Below, piece after piece: positions 39,394-50,801 of a stretch of DNA of 64,000 nt (position 1 is its first letter; the number at the start of each line of letters is the position of its first letter). The DNA lies in contig NZ_JAOBTQ010000001.1 in assembly GCF_033366695.1 (NCBI RefSeq), positions 3,968,001 to 4,032,000 on the forward strand, in the 5' to 3' direction. This DNA is from Streptomyces sp. SCL15-4 (GTDB lineage: Bacteria > Actinomycetota > Actinomycetes > Streptomycetales > Streptomycetaceae). Position numbers and translations under genes: made by a program. The notes below the pieces were generated by a model. That model made no database searches. It was given only the letters and a program-made list of their open reading frames with translations, and had not been told where the DNA came from.

Positions 39394-40569
39394 ATGACCT
39401 CCAGCGCACGCCCTCACCTCAACCGTCGGCTCGCCGAGTTCGGGACCACGATCTTCGCCGAGATGTCGGCCCTCGCCGTGGCCACCGGATCGATCAATCT
39501 GGGCCAGGGCTTCCCGGACACCGACGGCCCTCAGGAGATCCGGGAGGCGGCCGTCAGGGCGCTGCGCGACGGGCGCGGCAACCAGTACCCGCCGGGCCCC
39601 GGCGTCCCCGAGCTGCGCACCGCGATCGCCGCGCACCAGCTACGCCGCTACGGCCTGTCCTACGACCCCGACACCGAGGTGCTGGTCACGGCGGGCGCCA
39701 CGGAGGCGATCGCCGCCGCGCTGCTGGCGCTTGTGGAGCCGGGGGACGAGGTGGTGGCGCTGGAGCCGTACTACGACTCGTACGCGGCGAGCATCGCGAT
39801 GGCGGGCGGCCGGCGGGTGCCGGTGACCCTGCGGCCGCACGAGGGCAGCTTCCGGCTGGACCTGGACGAGCTGCGCGCGGCCGTCACCGACCGCACCCGG
39901 CTGCTGCTGGTCAACACCCCGCACAACCCGACCGGCACCGTCCTCACCCGCGCCGAGCTGGCCGCGATCGCGGAGCTGGCGGTGGAACGGGACCTGCTGG
40001 TGGTGACCGACGAGGTGTACGAGCACCTGGTCTTCGACGACGCCGAGCACCTGCCGCTCGCCACGTTCCCGGGGATGCGCGAGCGCACGGTGAGCATCGG
40101 CTCGGCCGGCAAGACGTACTCGTTCACGGGCTGGAAGGTCGGCTGGGTGACGGCCGCGCCGGAGCTGGTCGCCGCGGTCCGCTCGGCCAAGCAGTTCCTG
40201 ACCTACGTCGCCTCCGGCCCCTTCCAGTACGCGGTCGCCGAGGCACTGGCGCTGCCGGACTCGTACTACGAGGAGTTCCGCCGCGGCATGCTGGCCCGCC
40301 GGGAGATCCTCGCGGAGGGGCTCACGGCGGCCGGTTTCGAGGTGTTCCGGCCGGCCGGCACCTACTTCATCACCACCGACATCCGGCCGCTGGGCGAGAA
40401 GGACGGCTTCGCCTTCTGCCGCGCGCTGCCCGAGCGGGCGGGCGTGGTGGCCATCCCGAACGCGGTCTTCTACGACGACCGGGAGGCGGGAGCGCCGTTC
40501 GTGCGGTTCGCCTTCTGCAAGCGCGAGGAGGTCCTGCGGGAGGCGGCCGAGCGGCTGCGGGCCATGTGA
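39394..40569 (+). CDS. Class I/II PLP-dependent aminotransferase
   Basis: A 391-residue fold-type I aminotransferase. It has NLGQGFPDTDGP near residue 35, NTPHNPTGTVLT near residue 172, the Asp/Tyr pair in VVTDEVYEHLVF and the PLP lysine in SIGSAGKTYSFTGWKVGW near residue 245. The FPDTDGP start resembles kynurenine/methionine aminotransferases (YbdL/KAT type) more than classical AspC, so the substrate is uncertain. The ATG at 39394 has AGGA eight bases upstream; ATG 39385 has none. Confidence 0.92.
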   Translation: MTSSARPHLNRRLAEFGTTIFAEMSALAVATGSINLGQGFPDTDGPQEIREAAVRALRDGRGNQYPPGPGVPELRTAIAAHQLRRYGLSYDPDTEVLVTAGATEAIAAALLALVEPGDEVVALEPYYDSYAASIAMAGGRRVPVTLRPHEGSFRLDLDELRAAVTDRTRLLLVNTPHNPTGTVLTRAELAAIAELAVERDLLVVTDEVYEHLVFDDAEHLPLATFPGMRERTVSIGSAGKTYSFTGWKVGWVTAAPELVAAVRSAKQFLTYVASGPFQYAVAEALALPDSYYEEFRRGMLARREILAEGLTAAGFEVFRPAGTYFITTDIRPLGEKDGFAFCRALPERAGVVAIPNAVFYDDREAGAPFVRFAFCKREEVLREAAERLRAM

Positions 40570-40579
40570 GCGCGGTGCG

Positions 40580-40607
40580 CCCGGCCGGGGGCGGGCCCCC
40601 GGCCGGG
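40580..40607. terminator. Bidirectional hairpin terminator
   Basis: CCCGGCCGGGGG (40580-40591) and CCCCCGGCCGGG (40596-40607) are perfect complements around CGGG, between convergent stop codons. Confidence 0.8.
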
Positions 40608-40630
40608 ACGCGGGACCGTGTTGCTCGCCG

Positions 40631-41164
40631 TTACTCGCCGTCGGCCTCGGGCTGCTCGCCCTCGCCGGCCTCCGGCTCCAGGCCGAGCTGCTCCACCAGC
40701 CACTTGTCGAACTCGATCGCGGCCCGCACCCAGCTGACCGTGGAGGAGACGAAGTGGTTGATGTCGACGCCCGTGCCGATCAGCATCTGGGCCTCGCCGA
40801 TCAGCCGGACGGCGCCGTCGTCGTGGGTGTGGGTGTACACCTTGGGCCACAGGGTGCGGCGGTTCCAGTCGTCGATCGTCTCCAGCAGCTGCGGCTTCTC
40901 CTCGATCTTGTGCGGACGGTCGAAGAAGGTCCGCACCGAGAAGATGGCCTGCTCGGGCTCGTCGCCGCGGAACATGAAGTAGGTGCGGAACTGCTCCCAC
41001 GGCGCGACGAGGTCACCCTCCTCGTCGACGACGTACTTCAGCTCCATCTGGTCGAGAAGCTGCTTCACCAGGTCCTGATCCGGGAGGACGGGGCCCGCCG
41101 GTCCTTGGGGCTGCGGTTCGGGCTGGCCCCCGAAATTCGGAATCGAGGACGGGTCGATGCTCAC
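40631..41164 (-). CDS. YbjN domain protein
   Basis: A 177-residue acidic protein of the YbjN family (bacterial sensory-transduction-regulator-like fold). Markers are DGAVRLIGEAQMLIGTGV near residue 112 and SSTVSWVRAAIEFDKWL near residue 135. A Pro/Gln-rich N terminus and a Glu-rich tail flank the domain. The GTG at 41164 has AAGGGA eight bases upstream. Function in actinobacteria is not established. Confidence 0.88.
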   Translation of the reverse strand: MSIDPSSIPNFGGQPEPQPQGPAGPVLPDQDLVKQLLDQMELKYVVDEEGDLVAPWEQFRTYFMFRGDEPEQAIFSVRTFFDRPHKIEEKPQLLETIDDWNRRTLWPKVYTHTHDDGAVRLIGEAQMLIGTGVDINHFVSSTVSWVRAAIEFDKWLVEQLGLEPEAGEGEQPEADGE

Positions 41165-41606
41165 CGTGTTTTTCCCTTCATGCGGATTGCCGCCATCCTC
41201 CCCCATGCGGGGAGGGGCGTGGCAAGCCCCGACCCACCGCTCAGCCCTGAGCTGAAGCGCCGTGTCGGCGCGGGGTGGGCGCGGCCGGGCGCACGGCGGC
41301 CACCGGGCCGGGCCGCCGGGGCGGCCGAACCCGCCCGGACGCCCCGGCGCGGGTGTCCCGTCGCCCGGCCGCGCCGAAGGCCCGCGCCCCCGCGTCCCCG
41401 CGCCGGTGAAGGCCGTCCTCCGTCCGGTGCGCCGGGGTGACCGGCCGCTGCGCGCCCTCCGGCCCGGGCACGCGCCTGGCCCGCACCGGCCGGGCCGCCG
41501 GCGCCCGGCCCGAGCGGCGAGCGGCGAGCGGCGAAGAAGTCCCGCACCGTCGCCTCCGGCGGCACCTCGCCGCACGCCGGCACCGGCTCCGGTGCCGGAC
41601 CACGAA
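41165..41606. other. Gene-free GC-rich stretch upstream of YbjN gene and beyond clpB
   Basis: Open frames exist on both strands, but their products are Arg/Pro/Gly-only compositions without recognisable domains or ribosome sites. A small inverted repeat (CCGGCACCGG near 41577-41597) is present. I see no gene here. Confidence 0.6.
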
Positions 41607-41649
41607 GCGCCCCCGCCCGTCCGGGCGGAGCCGGGACGGGCGGGGGCGC
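41607..41649. terminator. clpB hairpin terminator
   Basis: The 16-base arms GCGCCCCCGCCCGTCC (41607-41622) and GGACGGGCGGGGGCGC (41634-41649) pair perfectly. The hairpin lies 20 bases beyond the clpB stop. Confidence 0.85.
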
Positions 41650-41668
41650 TTGCGCGCGAAGAGGCCGG

Positions 41669-44265
<2,597 letters not shown>

Positions 44266-44321
44266 GTTGCGTTCTCCTCCTCGACCGCTCTCCAGTTGCT
44301 GACTTAACCAGCGTACACAAA

Positions 44322-44342
44322 GTTGAGTCTATTCCACTCAAG
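44322..44342. promoter_or_regulatory. HAIR operator (HspR site) upstream of clpB
   Basis: GTTGAGT (44322-44328), a seven-base spacer, then ACTCAAG (44336-44342). This matches the known HspR-associated inverted repeat CTTGAGT-N7-ACTCAAG with one mismatch. It is placed for repression of clpB by HspR, encoded at 50802-51269. Confidence 0.88.
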
Positions 44343-44378
44343 CTTCAGCGGGGAGTGCCGAGGGGTTAGGTTGCGCGC

Positions 44379-44792
44379 ATGACCAGGCACTCCATGGACC
44401 CGGCCGCCCTCGACGAGCCGTACCTCGCCTTCTGGCGCGAACGGCACCTGTGCACCCTGACGACCCTGCGCCCGGACGGCAGCCCGCACGTGGTGCCGGT
44501 CGGGGTGACGTACGACGCCGGGGCGCGGCTGGCCCGGGTGATCACCAGCGGGAGCAGCGCGAAGGCGCGGTACGTGGCCGCGGCCGGCGAGGCGGGCGCC
44601 CGGGTCGCGGTGTGCCAGGTGGACGGCCGGCGCTGGGCGACGCTGGAGGGGTGGGCGCGGGTACGGACCGCGCCGGAGCAGGTGGCCGAGGCCGAGCGGC
44701 GCTACGCCGAGCGCTACCAGCACGCGCCCCGGCCGAATCCGGCGCGCGTGGTGATCGAGATCGAGGTCGAACGGGCGCTCGGGAACGGCTGA
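44379..44792 (+). CDS. PPOX-class F420-dependent oxidoreductase-like protein
   Basis: A 137-residue split-barrel flavin/F420-binding protein. Markers are the N-terminal LCTLTTLRPDGSPHVVPVGV, followed by ARVITSGSSAKARYV and VAVCQVDGRRWATLEGWARV. The layout is that of the pyridoxamine-5'-phosphate-oxidase-like family; F420 rather than FMN is usual for the actinobacterial subgroup. It runs divergently from clpB and ends before a strong hairpin. Substrate unknown. Confidence 0.87.
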   Translation: MTRHSMDPAALDEPYLAFWRERHLCTLTTLRPDGSPHVVPVGVTYDAGARLARVITSGSSAKARYVAAAGEAGARVAVCQVDGRRWATLEGWARVRTAPEQVAEAERRYAERYQHAPRPNPARVVIEIEVERALGNG

Positions 44793-44853
44793 CCTACGGC
44801 GATTTTCGGCCAGCATGAAAATATCTGCATACCGCGAAATATCCCCGCAAACA

Positions 44854-44894
44854 GCAGCGGCGTCACCGTGTTCAGGTCACGGTGACGCCGCTGC
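44854..44894. terminator. Strong bidirectional hairpin terminator
   Basis: The 17-base arms GCAGCGGCGTCACCGTG (44854-44870) and CACGGTGACGCCGCTGC (44878-44894) pair perfectly around a 7-base loop. It separates the PPOX gene (+) from the Rieske-like gene (-). Confidence 0.9.
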
Positions 44895-44917
44895 GGGGGA
44901 AGCGCCTGAGCGATCTT

Positions 44918-45271
44918 TTACGACGGGGGAATCGCGTCAGGCACTGCGGGGGTGGCCGAGATGGTCCTCAGGTCGGACTCCACCGGCTCGGAGAGCCGGT
45001 GGTCCCGCTGGTCCAGGTTCACAAAGATCATTCCGTACCGGATGGCACACCGCACCGGCTGCGGGGCGCCGCGCGGCCTGCGCAGGCACCGGTACGCCCG
45101 CACGTCGCCGTCCTCGTCCCGGGTGACGACGACCGGTTCGCCGAACACGGTCACCATCAGCGAATCACCGCTGTGGGGGATGGCGGTGACCAGGTCGATG
45201 AAGTGCCAGCCGGACCGGTACGCGGTGGCCATCTCGCGACGGAAGGAGCGGTCGTCGGGTGGAGTGGTCAT
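44918..45271 (-). CDS. Degenerate Rieske-like protein coupled to the DSSW peptide
   Basis: A 117-residue protein. The pattern VFGEPVVVTRDEDGDVRAYRC and RYGMIFVNLDQRD follows the fold markers of Rieske oxygenase N-terminal domains. The cluster ligands (CxH and CxxH) are missing: the first site reads CLRRPRGAP and the second loop is cut to a short QPVRC, so a 2Fe-2S centre cannot form. Its ATG (45269-45271) overlaps the TGA of the peptide gene in ATGA, so they are coupled. It ends just before a strong terminator. The Rieske relation is by pattern; function unknown. Confidence 0.6.
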   Translation of the reverse strand: MTTPPDDRSFRREMATAYRSGWHFIDLVTAIPHSGDSLMVTVFGEPVVVTRDEDGDVRAYRCLRRPRGAPQPVRCAIRYGMIFVNLDQRDHRLSEPVESDLRTISATPAVPDAIPPS

Positions 45272-45524
45272 GACCGCACAGCCCAACTGCTGTCCGCCGG
45301 CGGGACCCACGAGCTGTCGCCCGGGACATCGGACGCCACGATCACCCAGCTGCTGTCACCGGCGCCCGCGCAGCAGCGGCCTGTACGCGCCAACTGCTGT
45401 CCTGAGCGACAGCGTCCCCCGCCTCCGCATGACCGGTCAGTGCGCCGAAGGCCAAGGCGGCGGAGAAGGCGGCGACAAGCGCCGAGCGAAGCATTGTCTT
45501 ATGCATAGTCGGCTTCGTCCTCAT
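45268..45524 (-). CDS. Secreted peptide precursor with four DSSW repeats (frame break)
   Basis: The ATG at 45524 has GAGAGG upstream and starts a signal peptide (MLRSALVAAFSAALAFGALT, Ala-rich cleavage region TGHAEAG near residue 34). The first DSSW lies at residues 42-45 (45390-45401). The frame as read stops after 60 residues. The same strand carries three more DSSW motifs at 45346-45357, 45307-45318 and 45283-45294, all in one shifted frame whose TGA forms the ATGA overlap with the next gene. One missing base between 45358 and 45389 would join them into an 85-residue precursor ending WVPPADSSWAVRS. I know no family for it; a signalling or modified peptide is possible. Confidence 0.6.
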
Positions 45525-45637
45525 GTGAAGGTCACCTCTCCCCCGTCCAGATACGACGATGGCCCATTCCGGCACGTCATGGCCACACAAACGATGCATC
45601 ATGTTCCTGCACGTTCAGGACCCTGGGGGGTGGAGAT
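45525..45637. promoter_or_regulatory. Divergent promoter region of peptide and LuxR regulator
   Basis: The 113-base gap separates the DSSW peptide gene (-) from the LuxR-type gene (+). It has an inverted repeat TCCTG-N6-CAGGA at 45605-45620 and the 8-base palindrome GATGCATC just upstream. Either may be an operator for the adjacent regulators; I cannot assign promoter boxes. Confidence 0.4.
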
Positions 45638-46624
45638 TTGGCGATAAACGAGATAAAGCGGACACATCCCCATGGTCTGACCGACCTGTGCGAGGAGGGG
45701 AGCCGGCTCTACGGGAACGCTCTCCGGACGGGCCGCATAGCCCGTGCGGACGTGGAACCCGCGCCCTGCCTGATGGAGTTCGCCCTCCTCCATCCCGACC
45801 CCGACGACCCCAACTGGCTGCGCCCGGTGCCGCCGTCGATCGCTCTGGCCCAGCGGCTGAACCCGATCGAGCAGGAGATCACCCAGCGCCGCCGGGAGTC
45901 CATCGAACTCGCCGACGCTTTCGAGCCGTTCATGAGCATCAGTGCCCAGCCGACGGCGACCACTCACTCGATCACCGTGCTGGAAGGCCTGGACCGGATC
46001 AACGCGGCGCTGGATCTGGCCACCTCCCAGTGCCAGACCGAGATGCTCACGGTCCAGCCGAGCCGGAAACGTCTCGAACACACCCTCGCCAAGGCCCTGG
46101 AGCGCGACCGCCCGCTGATCGAGCGGGGCTGCCGCATCCGCACCCTGTACCAGCACCCCGCCCGCTACAGCCCGGAAACCCTGGCCTACGTGGCCCAGTT
46201 CGCCGACGGCAAGGTCGAATACCGGACGATCGACGAACTGGCCGAGCGGCTGATCATCTGCGACGAGACGGTGGCCTTCATCCCGACCCGGGACGACGGC
46301 GAGGTCGCGCTCGAACTCCGCCATCCCGGACTCGTCCGCTATCTGATCAAGGTCTTCGAGTTCATGTGGGCCCGCGCGGTCCCGCTGAGCGCCGGCGCAC
46401 CCTACGAGACCGCCTCCGACGGCATCACCGAGGTCCAGTACTCCATAGCCAAGCTCCTCGTCGAGGGGCACGTGGACGAGGCCATCGCCCGCCGCCTCGG
46501 CATGAACGTGCGCACCTGCCGCGCGCACATAGCCAAGCTGCTGGCCCACGCCCTCGGCAGCGGCAGCCGCGCCCAGCTCGGCTATCTCATCGCCCAGTCC
46601 GGCATCCTGGACCGGGCCCACTGA
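45638..46624 (+). CDS. LuxR-type regulator with PLD/TrmB-like sensor region, TTG start
   Basis: A 328-residue regulator. The first ~100 residues contain HPHGLTDLCEEGSRLYG, PCLMEFALLHPDPDDPNWL and a coiled segment. Residues ~110-240 resemble the TrmB/phospholipase-D-like effector region (EMLTVQPSRKRLEHTLAKAL, CRIRTLYQHP, VAFIPTRDD). The C-terminal LuxR-type HTH is VQYSIAKLLVEGHVDEAIAR followed by RLGMNVRTCRAHIAKLL. The TTG at 45638 is chosen for the GGGTGGAG just upstream. It diverges from the DSSW peptide gene and has a paralogue at 46640-47684. Confidence 0.82.
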   Translation: MAINEIKRTHPHGLTDLCEEGSRLYGNALRTGRIARADVEPAPCLMEFALLHPDPDDPNWLRPVPPSIALAQRLNPIEQEITQRRRESIELADAFEPFMSISAQPTATTHSITVLEGLDRINAALDLATSQCQTEMLTVQPSRKRLEHTLAKALERDRPLIERGCRIRTLYQHPARYSPETLAYVAQFADGKVEYRTIDELAERLIICDETVAFIPTRDDGEVALELRHPGLVRYLIKVFEFMWARAVPLSAGAPYETASDGITEVQYSIAKLLVEGHVDEAIARRLGMNVRTCRAHIAKLLAHALGSGSRAQLGYLIAQSGILDRAH

Positions 46625-46639
46625 GGCCACCCGCCCGGC

Positions 46640-47684
46640 TCAGCGCGCGGCCGGCGGCTCGGGGTCGGCCCCGGTGAGCGCCCCGGCCGGCCGGGGCGGG
46701 CGGTGGCCGTCCAGTCCCACCTGGGCGATGCGCACGCCGAGCTGGGTCCGGCTGGCCGCGCCGAGGGTCTCCGACAGCCGGGCGATGTGCGCCCGGCAGG
46801 TGCGCACGCTGATGCCCAGCCGCTCGGCGATCACCGCGTCCTGGTGGCCCTCCGCCAGCAGCTCGGCGATGGACTGCTCCCGGTGCGAGATGCCCTCGAT
46901 GCCGGTGTCGGGCAGCGGCGCGGTCAGCGGGATGGCGAGCCGCCAGAGCCGCTCGAAGACCGTCACCAGGTACTCCACCAGCGCCGGATGGCGCAGCTCC
47001 AGCGCCATCGTGCGGTCGGCGTTGGCGGGGATGAAGGCCACCGTGCGGTCGAAGAGGATGAGCCGGTCGATGACCTCGTCCAGGGTGCGGGCCTCCACCG
47101 TGTCGCCCATCAGCTCCAGGTAGTTCAGCAGTCCCTGTCCGTGCCGCGCCACATGCGTGTAGAGGTCGCGCATGCGCACGCCACGGCCGCGCAGCGCCAG
47201 CGCCCGGTGCAGGCCCTCGGTGAGCTCCGCCTCCCGCCGGATGCCGCCGGGCTGCACGGTGAGCACCTCGGTGGTGCACGCCTCGGTCGCCTCGTCCATC
47301 GCCGCCTGGATGCGGGCGAGCCCGTCCAGGACCCGGATGGCGCTGCCCTCGGCCGGTGCCGTCAGGGCGTCGCGCTGCCGGCCCAGGCCCGCGTACCACT
47401 CGAACGCGGCCACCGCCGAGCCCACCCGCCGCTGGCTCGCGCTGACCTCGTCGTAGACCCCGCGCAGCAGCCGGGTCATGACCTCCTGCGGGGAGGTCGG
47501 CACCAGCCAGTCCATGTCGTCGGGATCGGGGTGGAGCAGGGCCAGTTCCGAGCAGACAGGGCACCGGCTCGGCGTCCGAGCGCGGCACCCGTCCCCGGCG
47601 CACGGCACGGGAGTACACGCGATCCCCGGCCTCACACAGCCGGTCGGCACCGTGAGGGTGCTCCTCCGTCCCGCGCCCGGCCAT
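46640..47684 (-). pseudogene. Paralogous LuxR-type regulator, frameshifted
   Basis: A paralogue of the 45638-46624 product, corrected length 347 residues. The N terminus (MAGRGTEEHPHGADRLCEAG) reads from an ATG at 47684. It continues in another frame from SELALLHPDPDDMDWL to the end, with a TrmB-like region (EVLTVQPGGIRREAEL, VRMRDLYTHVARHG, TVAFIPANADRTMALELRHP) and a LuxR HTH (AELLAEGHQDAVIAERLGIS). One extra base near 47547-47551 explains the break; the paralogue shows the joined sequence PCL-x-ELALLHP. It converges with the first regulator, 15 bases apart. Probably functional if the base is an error. Confidence 0.8.
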
Positions 47685-47905
47685 CGCCCATTTCACCCCC
47701 GGTGTGCTGCCACTTCCGCAGCGCAACTATGCGCGGCGCCGACCGGGTCCGCAACACGGCTGCCCGGGCGACGGCGCCCAAGTGGTCCCGCTCTGCCCGG
47801 GTTCGGGTGACGCTCCGGCCTTCACATCGCGACACGACGCCGGTGGTGGCGCGGACCCGGCTCCGGCACGGCGGGCCGGACGCCGGTTACGGGTGCCCGC
47901 GGCGG

Positions 47906-49010
47906 CTACTTCAGCCCGAGCGCCGCGCAGTCCGCCTTGTACTTGGCGGTGCAGATGTCGCCGGCCGTGTAGATGCCGTCCGCGATGACGGTGTCCTTGA
48001 TGGTGCGCTTGGTCAGCGCGGCCACCTGCACCAGCTTGGCCGGGATGTCCTTGGCGGTGGGGCTGTCCACCCGGTCCCGGGTGAGGGCGTCGAACTGGAT
48101 GTCCTTGCCCTGGAGCTTGGTGACGGCGATCTGCGCGGCGGCCTCGGCCTCGTCCGGGTAGGACTTGTAGACGCTCATGTACTGCTCGCCGGCCACGATC
48201 CGCTGCACCGCGTCCAGGTCGGCGTCCTGGCCGGTGACCGGAGGCAGGTCGGTGACGCCCGCCGCCTTCAGGGCCTTGATGACACCGCCCGCCATGCCGT
48301 CGTTGGCGGAGTAGACGCCGGCGATGTTGCCCTTGCCCAGCTCGGCGATCGCCTTGGCCATGTTCGCCTCGGCGTTCTCCGGCTTCCAGTCCGTGGTGTC
48401 GTAGCTCTCGGCGATCGTCACCTTGCCGTTCAGCTCGGAGAGCGCGCCCTCCTTGAACTGCTTGGCGTTGGGGTCGGTGGGCGAGCCGTTCATCATGACG
48501 ACCTTGTCGGAGGTGTCCGCGGCCGAGCCCAGGGCCTCCATCAGGGTCCGGCCCTGCACCTCGCCGACGTTCGTTGTCGAAGGAGACGTAGGCGTCGATC
48601 GGGCCCTCGGCGAGCCGGTCGTAGGCGATGACCGGGATGCCCGCGTCCTTGGCCTTCTTCACCTGGCCGGCGATGGCGTGCGCGTCCACCGCGTCCAGCA
48701 GGATGACGTCGGCCTTGGCGTCGATCAGGTTCTGCATCTGCTCGGCCTGCCGGGCGGCGCTCGCCTCGGCGTTGGCGTACTCGACCTTGCCCTTGTTCCG
48801 GGTGAGTTCGGCGACCTTGCGCTTGATGATGGGGTAGTCGAACTTGTCGTAGCGGGTGTTCGCCTTCTCCGGCAGCAGCAGGCCCACGGTGATGTCGTCA
48901 CCCTTGGTCGGGCTCGCGCTCGCGCCGTCCCCCGTCGCGTTCAGCACGCCGCAGCCGGCGAGCGAGAGAGTCATCGTGGAGGCGGCCACGGACATGGCGA
49001 TACGACGCAT
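47906..49010 (-). pseudogene. Sugar ABC transporter substrate-binding lipoprotein, frameshifted
   Basis: A periplasmic-binding-protein-1-like lipoprotein, corrected length 368 residues. It has a lipobox LSLAGC near residue 18, DITVGLLLPEKANTRYDKFD, ILLDAVDAHAIAGQVKKA and VSFDNE in the first frame, then VQGRTLMEAL, GVYSANDGMAGGVIKALK and VTGQDADLDAVQRIVAGEQ in the second. The pattern resembles XylF/ChvE-type sugar binding. Two bases are missing near 48569-48576 (DNE-VGEVQGR). No permease or ATPase gene is adjacent, so it is an orphan in this window. The ATG at 49010 is chosen; a GTG at 49022 is also in frame. Confidence 0.83.
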
Positions 49011-49300
49011 TCGGGGGCTCACTTCAGGTGTGGTACGGAGGGGTGGTGCGCTACGACCCGGGTGTCTGAAAAGACAACGCGGCGCGCCCACCCGGCGTCA
49101 AGAAAAATCACTTAACGAGTGCGCAACACCACGCTCAGCAGCAACTGTGAAGATCACGCGAAACCCTCTGCAAAGGGCCGTTACCTCCCCTCCACGCCAA
49201 GGAAGTTCCCGGGTGACGAAGATCCGTACAACCAACCCGGTTCACCACGAGTCGTGATCACCGGCGGCCCCAGCCGCACTCGACTCGATCAGAGGAACGA

Positions 49301-50748
49301 ATGAACCCAGCCAGACGCGCGACCGCCACGGCCGTCGTGCTCGCCGCCGCCGGCGCCCTGCTGAGCGCCGTCGCCCCGTCCGCGTCCGCCGCCGTGAGCT
49401 GCGCCTCTCCCGCCTACCAGCGGCAGTTCTTCGCGAACACCACCTTCTCGGGCAGCCCGAAGAAGACCGACTGCGACAGCACGGTCGCCGAGAAGTGGGG
49501 CACCGCCGCCCCGGCCACGGGCCTGCCCAAGGACAACTTCGGCGTCCGCTGGACCGTGACCCGCGACTTCGGCTCCGGCGGTCCCTTCGCCCTGCCGGTG
49601 ACCGCCCAGGACGGCATCCGGGTGTACCTGGACGGCAGCCGCAAGGTCGACCTGTGGAAGAACGTCTCCACGACCCAGAAGAAGACCGTCAACGTCACGA
49701 TCCCCTCCGGCAAGCACACGCTCCGCGTGGACTTCGTCAACTGGACCGGCGCCGCGGACGTCTCCTTCGCCTACACCCCCGCACCACGGCCGACGTGGAC
49801 AAGGTCAAGCCCCTGGTGCCGTCCGGGGCCTCGGTGTCGTACGACTCCGCGACCGGCCGGGCCAAGGTGAGCTGGTCGAAGAACAAGGAGATGGACCTCG
49901 CCGGTTACCGCCTCTACCGGCGGCTCCAGGGCCACCCGTTCGAGGCCGTGCCGCTGGCGACGACCACCGCCACCAGCTACACCGACACCACTCTGCCGGT
50001 GACCGGCGAGACCTTCTACTACGAGGTCCGCGCCTACGACAAGGCCCGCAACGAGTCCGCGGGCACGGCCGACAAGCCCGTCACCACCGCCGACCGCACC
50101 GCGCCCGGCGCGCCGGCCGGCCTGGAGATCACCGACGCCTCCGAGCGGGACGGCCTGCGCCTCGGCTGGTCCGCCGCATCCGGCGCGGCCTCCTACCGGG
50201 TCTACCGGGCGGCGAGCGCCACCGGCACCTACGCCCTCCTCGGCAGCACGGCGGAGCCGTCCTACCGGGACGCCACGGCCGCGGTGGGCACCACCTACTC
50301 CTACCAGGTGACCGCGGTGGACGCGGCGGGCAACGAGTCCGCCCGGTCCGCCGCCGTCGCCGGCAAGCGCCGGGACGACACCCCGCCGCCGCCCGTCACC
50401 GGGCTGAAGGCCACCCCGACCGACTACGGCTTCGAGCTGACCTGGGACCAGAACCCGGCGACCGACCTGTACCGGTACTCCGTCTACGTGGGCATGGTCC
50501 TCAGCGACGGCGAGGAGAGCGTCTGTTCCGCCTCCGAGACCGCCTGGCTGACGCCCGACGTCACCTCCTACCGGCACACCACGGTCCCCGACGGCGATCA
50601 GCGCTGCTTCTTCGTCGATGCCGTCGACTCGTCCGGGAACTCCCGCTACAAGCAGACCGGCGAGGCCGACGTGGTGGTCGCCACCGAGCTGGGCACGCCG
50701 GAGGAGGGCACCGAGCCCGAGCCCACGGCCGGCGGCGCCGGAGCATAG
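49301..50748 (+). pseudogene. Secreted fibronectin type III protein, frameshifted
   Basis: A secreted protein, corrected length 482 residues. A signal peptide (ATAVVLAAAGALLSAVAPSA, then SASAA cleavage) is followed by a PA14-like beta domain (about residues 45-160, with YLDGSRKVDLWKN and TLRVDFVNWTG). Three fibronectin-III repeats follow (ending near residues 265, 360 and 470). The last carries two Cys. The frame is broken by one missing C in the C-run at 49776-49780 (AYTP to TTADVDKVKPL). The ATG at 49301 has AGAGGA upstream. Probably a cell-surface or matrix-binding protein. Confidence 0.82.
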
Positions 50749-50750
50749 AA

Positions 50751-50783
50751 GAAGAGGGCCCGGGTGAACCCGGGCCCCTCTTC
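50751..50783. terminator. Bidirectional hairpin terminator
   Basis: GAAGAGGGCCCGGGT (50751-50765) pairs with ACCCGGGCCCCTCTTC (50768-50783) with one bulged base. It lies between the FnIII gene and the hspR stop, both converging on it. Confidence 0.8.
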
Positions 50784-50801
50784 GTGCGCCTGTACGCGCC
50801 G

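Noticed and set aside
41165..41606. Possible small genes between the YbjN and clpB genes
   Set aside because: No ribosome site, only low-complexity Arg/Pro/Gly products and no recognisable domain.
45342..45524. DSSW peptide as a simple 60-residue protein
   Set aside because: It leaves three further DSSW blocks in one common frame and an exact ATGA overlap unexplained.
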